From Funneliformis mosseae (taxonomy: Eukaryota; Glomeromycota; Glomeromycetes; Glomerales; Glomeraceae): a DNA stretch of 19,591 nt. How positions within the stretch are numbered: the stretch's first letter is position 1; every line of letters starts with the position of its first letter. The notes under the pieces are model-generated. The model worked only from the letters and a program-made list of their open reading frames with translations, was not told the origin of the DNA and ran no database searches. The DNA lies in assembly GCA_910592005.1 (NCBI GenBank), contig CAJVPP010001498.1, positions 1 to 19,591 on the forward strand. The letters are read 5' to 3'. Below are positions 18,935 through 19,591 of the stretch, one piece after another. The position numbers and the translations under genes are program-made.

Positions 18935-19591
18935 ATTAATATAATCCCAGTCATTACGCACCTTTTTGGTAAAAAAAAAGGAAAGGTAAGTGGTTTATAT
19001 AAAATGTTTATTTATAATCTGCACACGTGATAAAAGATCATTTCTTCTAATTGGTTAAAAATGTTAATAAATAATATCCAGAATTATGCTATGCAAAATA
19101 CCAAATTATGCATATAATAAAATAAATTATGCTACATTATGCATTTATAAATTATCCAAAATTATTAAATTAATTTAAAGGATTTATTAATACACTAAAA
19201 TTGTAAAAACTTTATTTATAAAACCAATCTATTATATTCTATTAATGTTTACTATTAAATAAAATAAAATTTAATATAAAGATAAATTTTTAAATAATTT
19301 AAATAATTGGTATTTTCTATTATTTAAAATATTTTTTAAATGTAAAAATTACTTTAATATTTACAACTGAATCTGAAAGCCAAATATATATTAATATTAT
19401 ATTAGTTATTATAATCAATATAGTTCAAATCAACTAAAAATCTGATGGTTAAATTTAGGTGAATTTTAAAACTATTTATAGCTAAATTGTATATTGATTC
19501 CAATTAAACAAAATAATTCAGTATCAATTTAAAATATTGTTATACAACAAACTTTACTAACTGAAAAACAAACTTTAACATATATAGCAAA
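18935..19591. other. Upstream region of the TMEM184-like gene and AT-rich flank
   Basis: The left 100 bases are the leader of the minus-strand gene, including a possible 5' UTR donor (AAAAAG/GTGCGT near 18962). From about 19000 to the end the sequence is nearly pure A/T. It repeats short words such as AATTATGC and ACATTATGCAT near 19083-19145 and shows no reading frame worth reporting. Confidence 0.5.

Noticed and set aside
1..19591. tRNA genes, rRNA, CRISPR arrays or intact transposons
   Set aside because: No cloverleaf with T-loop signature, no rRNA motifs, no regularly spaced repeats and no transposase or reverse-transcriptase motifs could be seen by eye.

Overview
The window is a very AT-rich nuclear DNA segment from a fungus. 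It has GT-AG introns of about 67-153 bp, long A/T homopolymer runs in introns and flanks, and fungal versions of conserved genes: SEC61 alpha, a BUB2/Cdc16-type TBC protein, a TOM6-like protein and an Ost-alpha/TMEM184 protein. Extreme AT content plus widely spaced intron-rich genes and gene debris would suit an arbuscular mycorrhizal fungus (Glomeromycotina, Rhizophagus-like). That placement is an inference from composition and gene style, not a database match.

Bases 1-5086 hold no intact gene. They contain at least four stretches on the minus strand that still read like protein but are broken by stops and frame changes: about 942-1563, 1724-2133, 2715-2862 and 3768-4724. These look like decayed genes or exons. 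From 5087 intact genes begin: a two-exon small secreted cysteine protein (minus, 5087-5432), a TOM6-like tail-anchored protein (minus, 7358-7582), SEC61 alpha (plus, 7893-9588, four exons), a WW-domain protein with an FNBP4-like WW sequence (minus, 10140-11315), a small AT-hook protein (plus, 11678-12753, with a probable 4-nt exon), a BUB2/Cdc16 homologue with a long N-terminal extension (plus, 14223-15920, five exons) and a 609-residue Ost-alpha/TMEM184 protein (minus, 16627-18934, six exons).

The genes are mostly arranged in divergent or convergent pairs. TOM6-like and SEC61 alpha share a 310-bp divergent promoter, which pairs a mitochondrial and an ER translocase component. The WW and AT-hook genes share a 362-bp divergent promoter with a 12-bp perfect palindrome. 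SEC61/WW and BUB2/TMEM184 are convergent. I joined exons by hand from reading frame, splice sites and family similarity; transcript data would settle the borderline cases. I see no tRNA, rRNA, CRISPR array or intact transposon.
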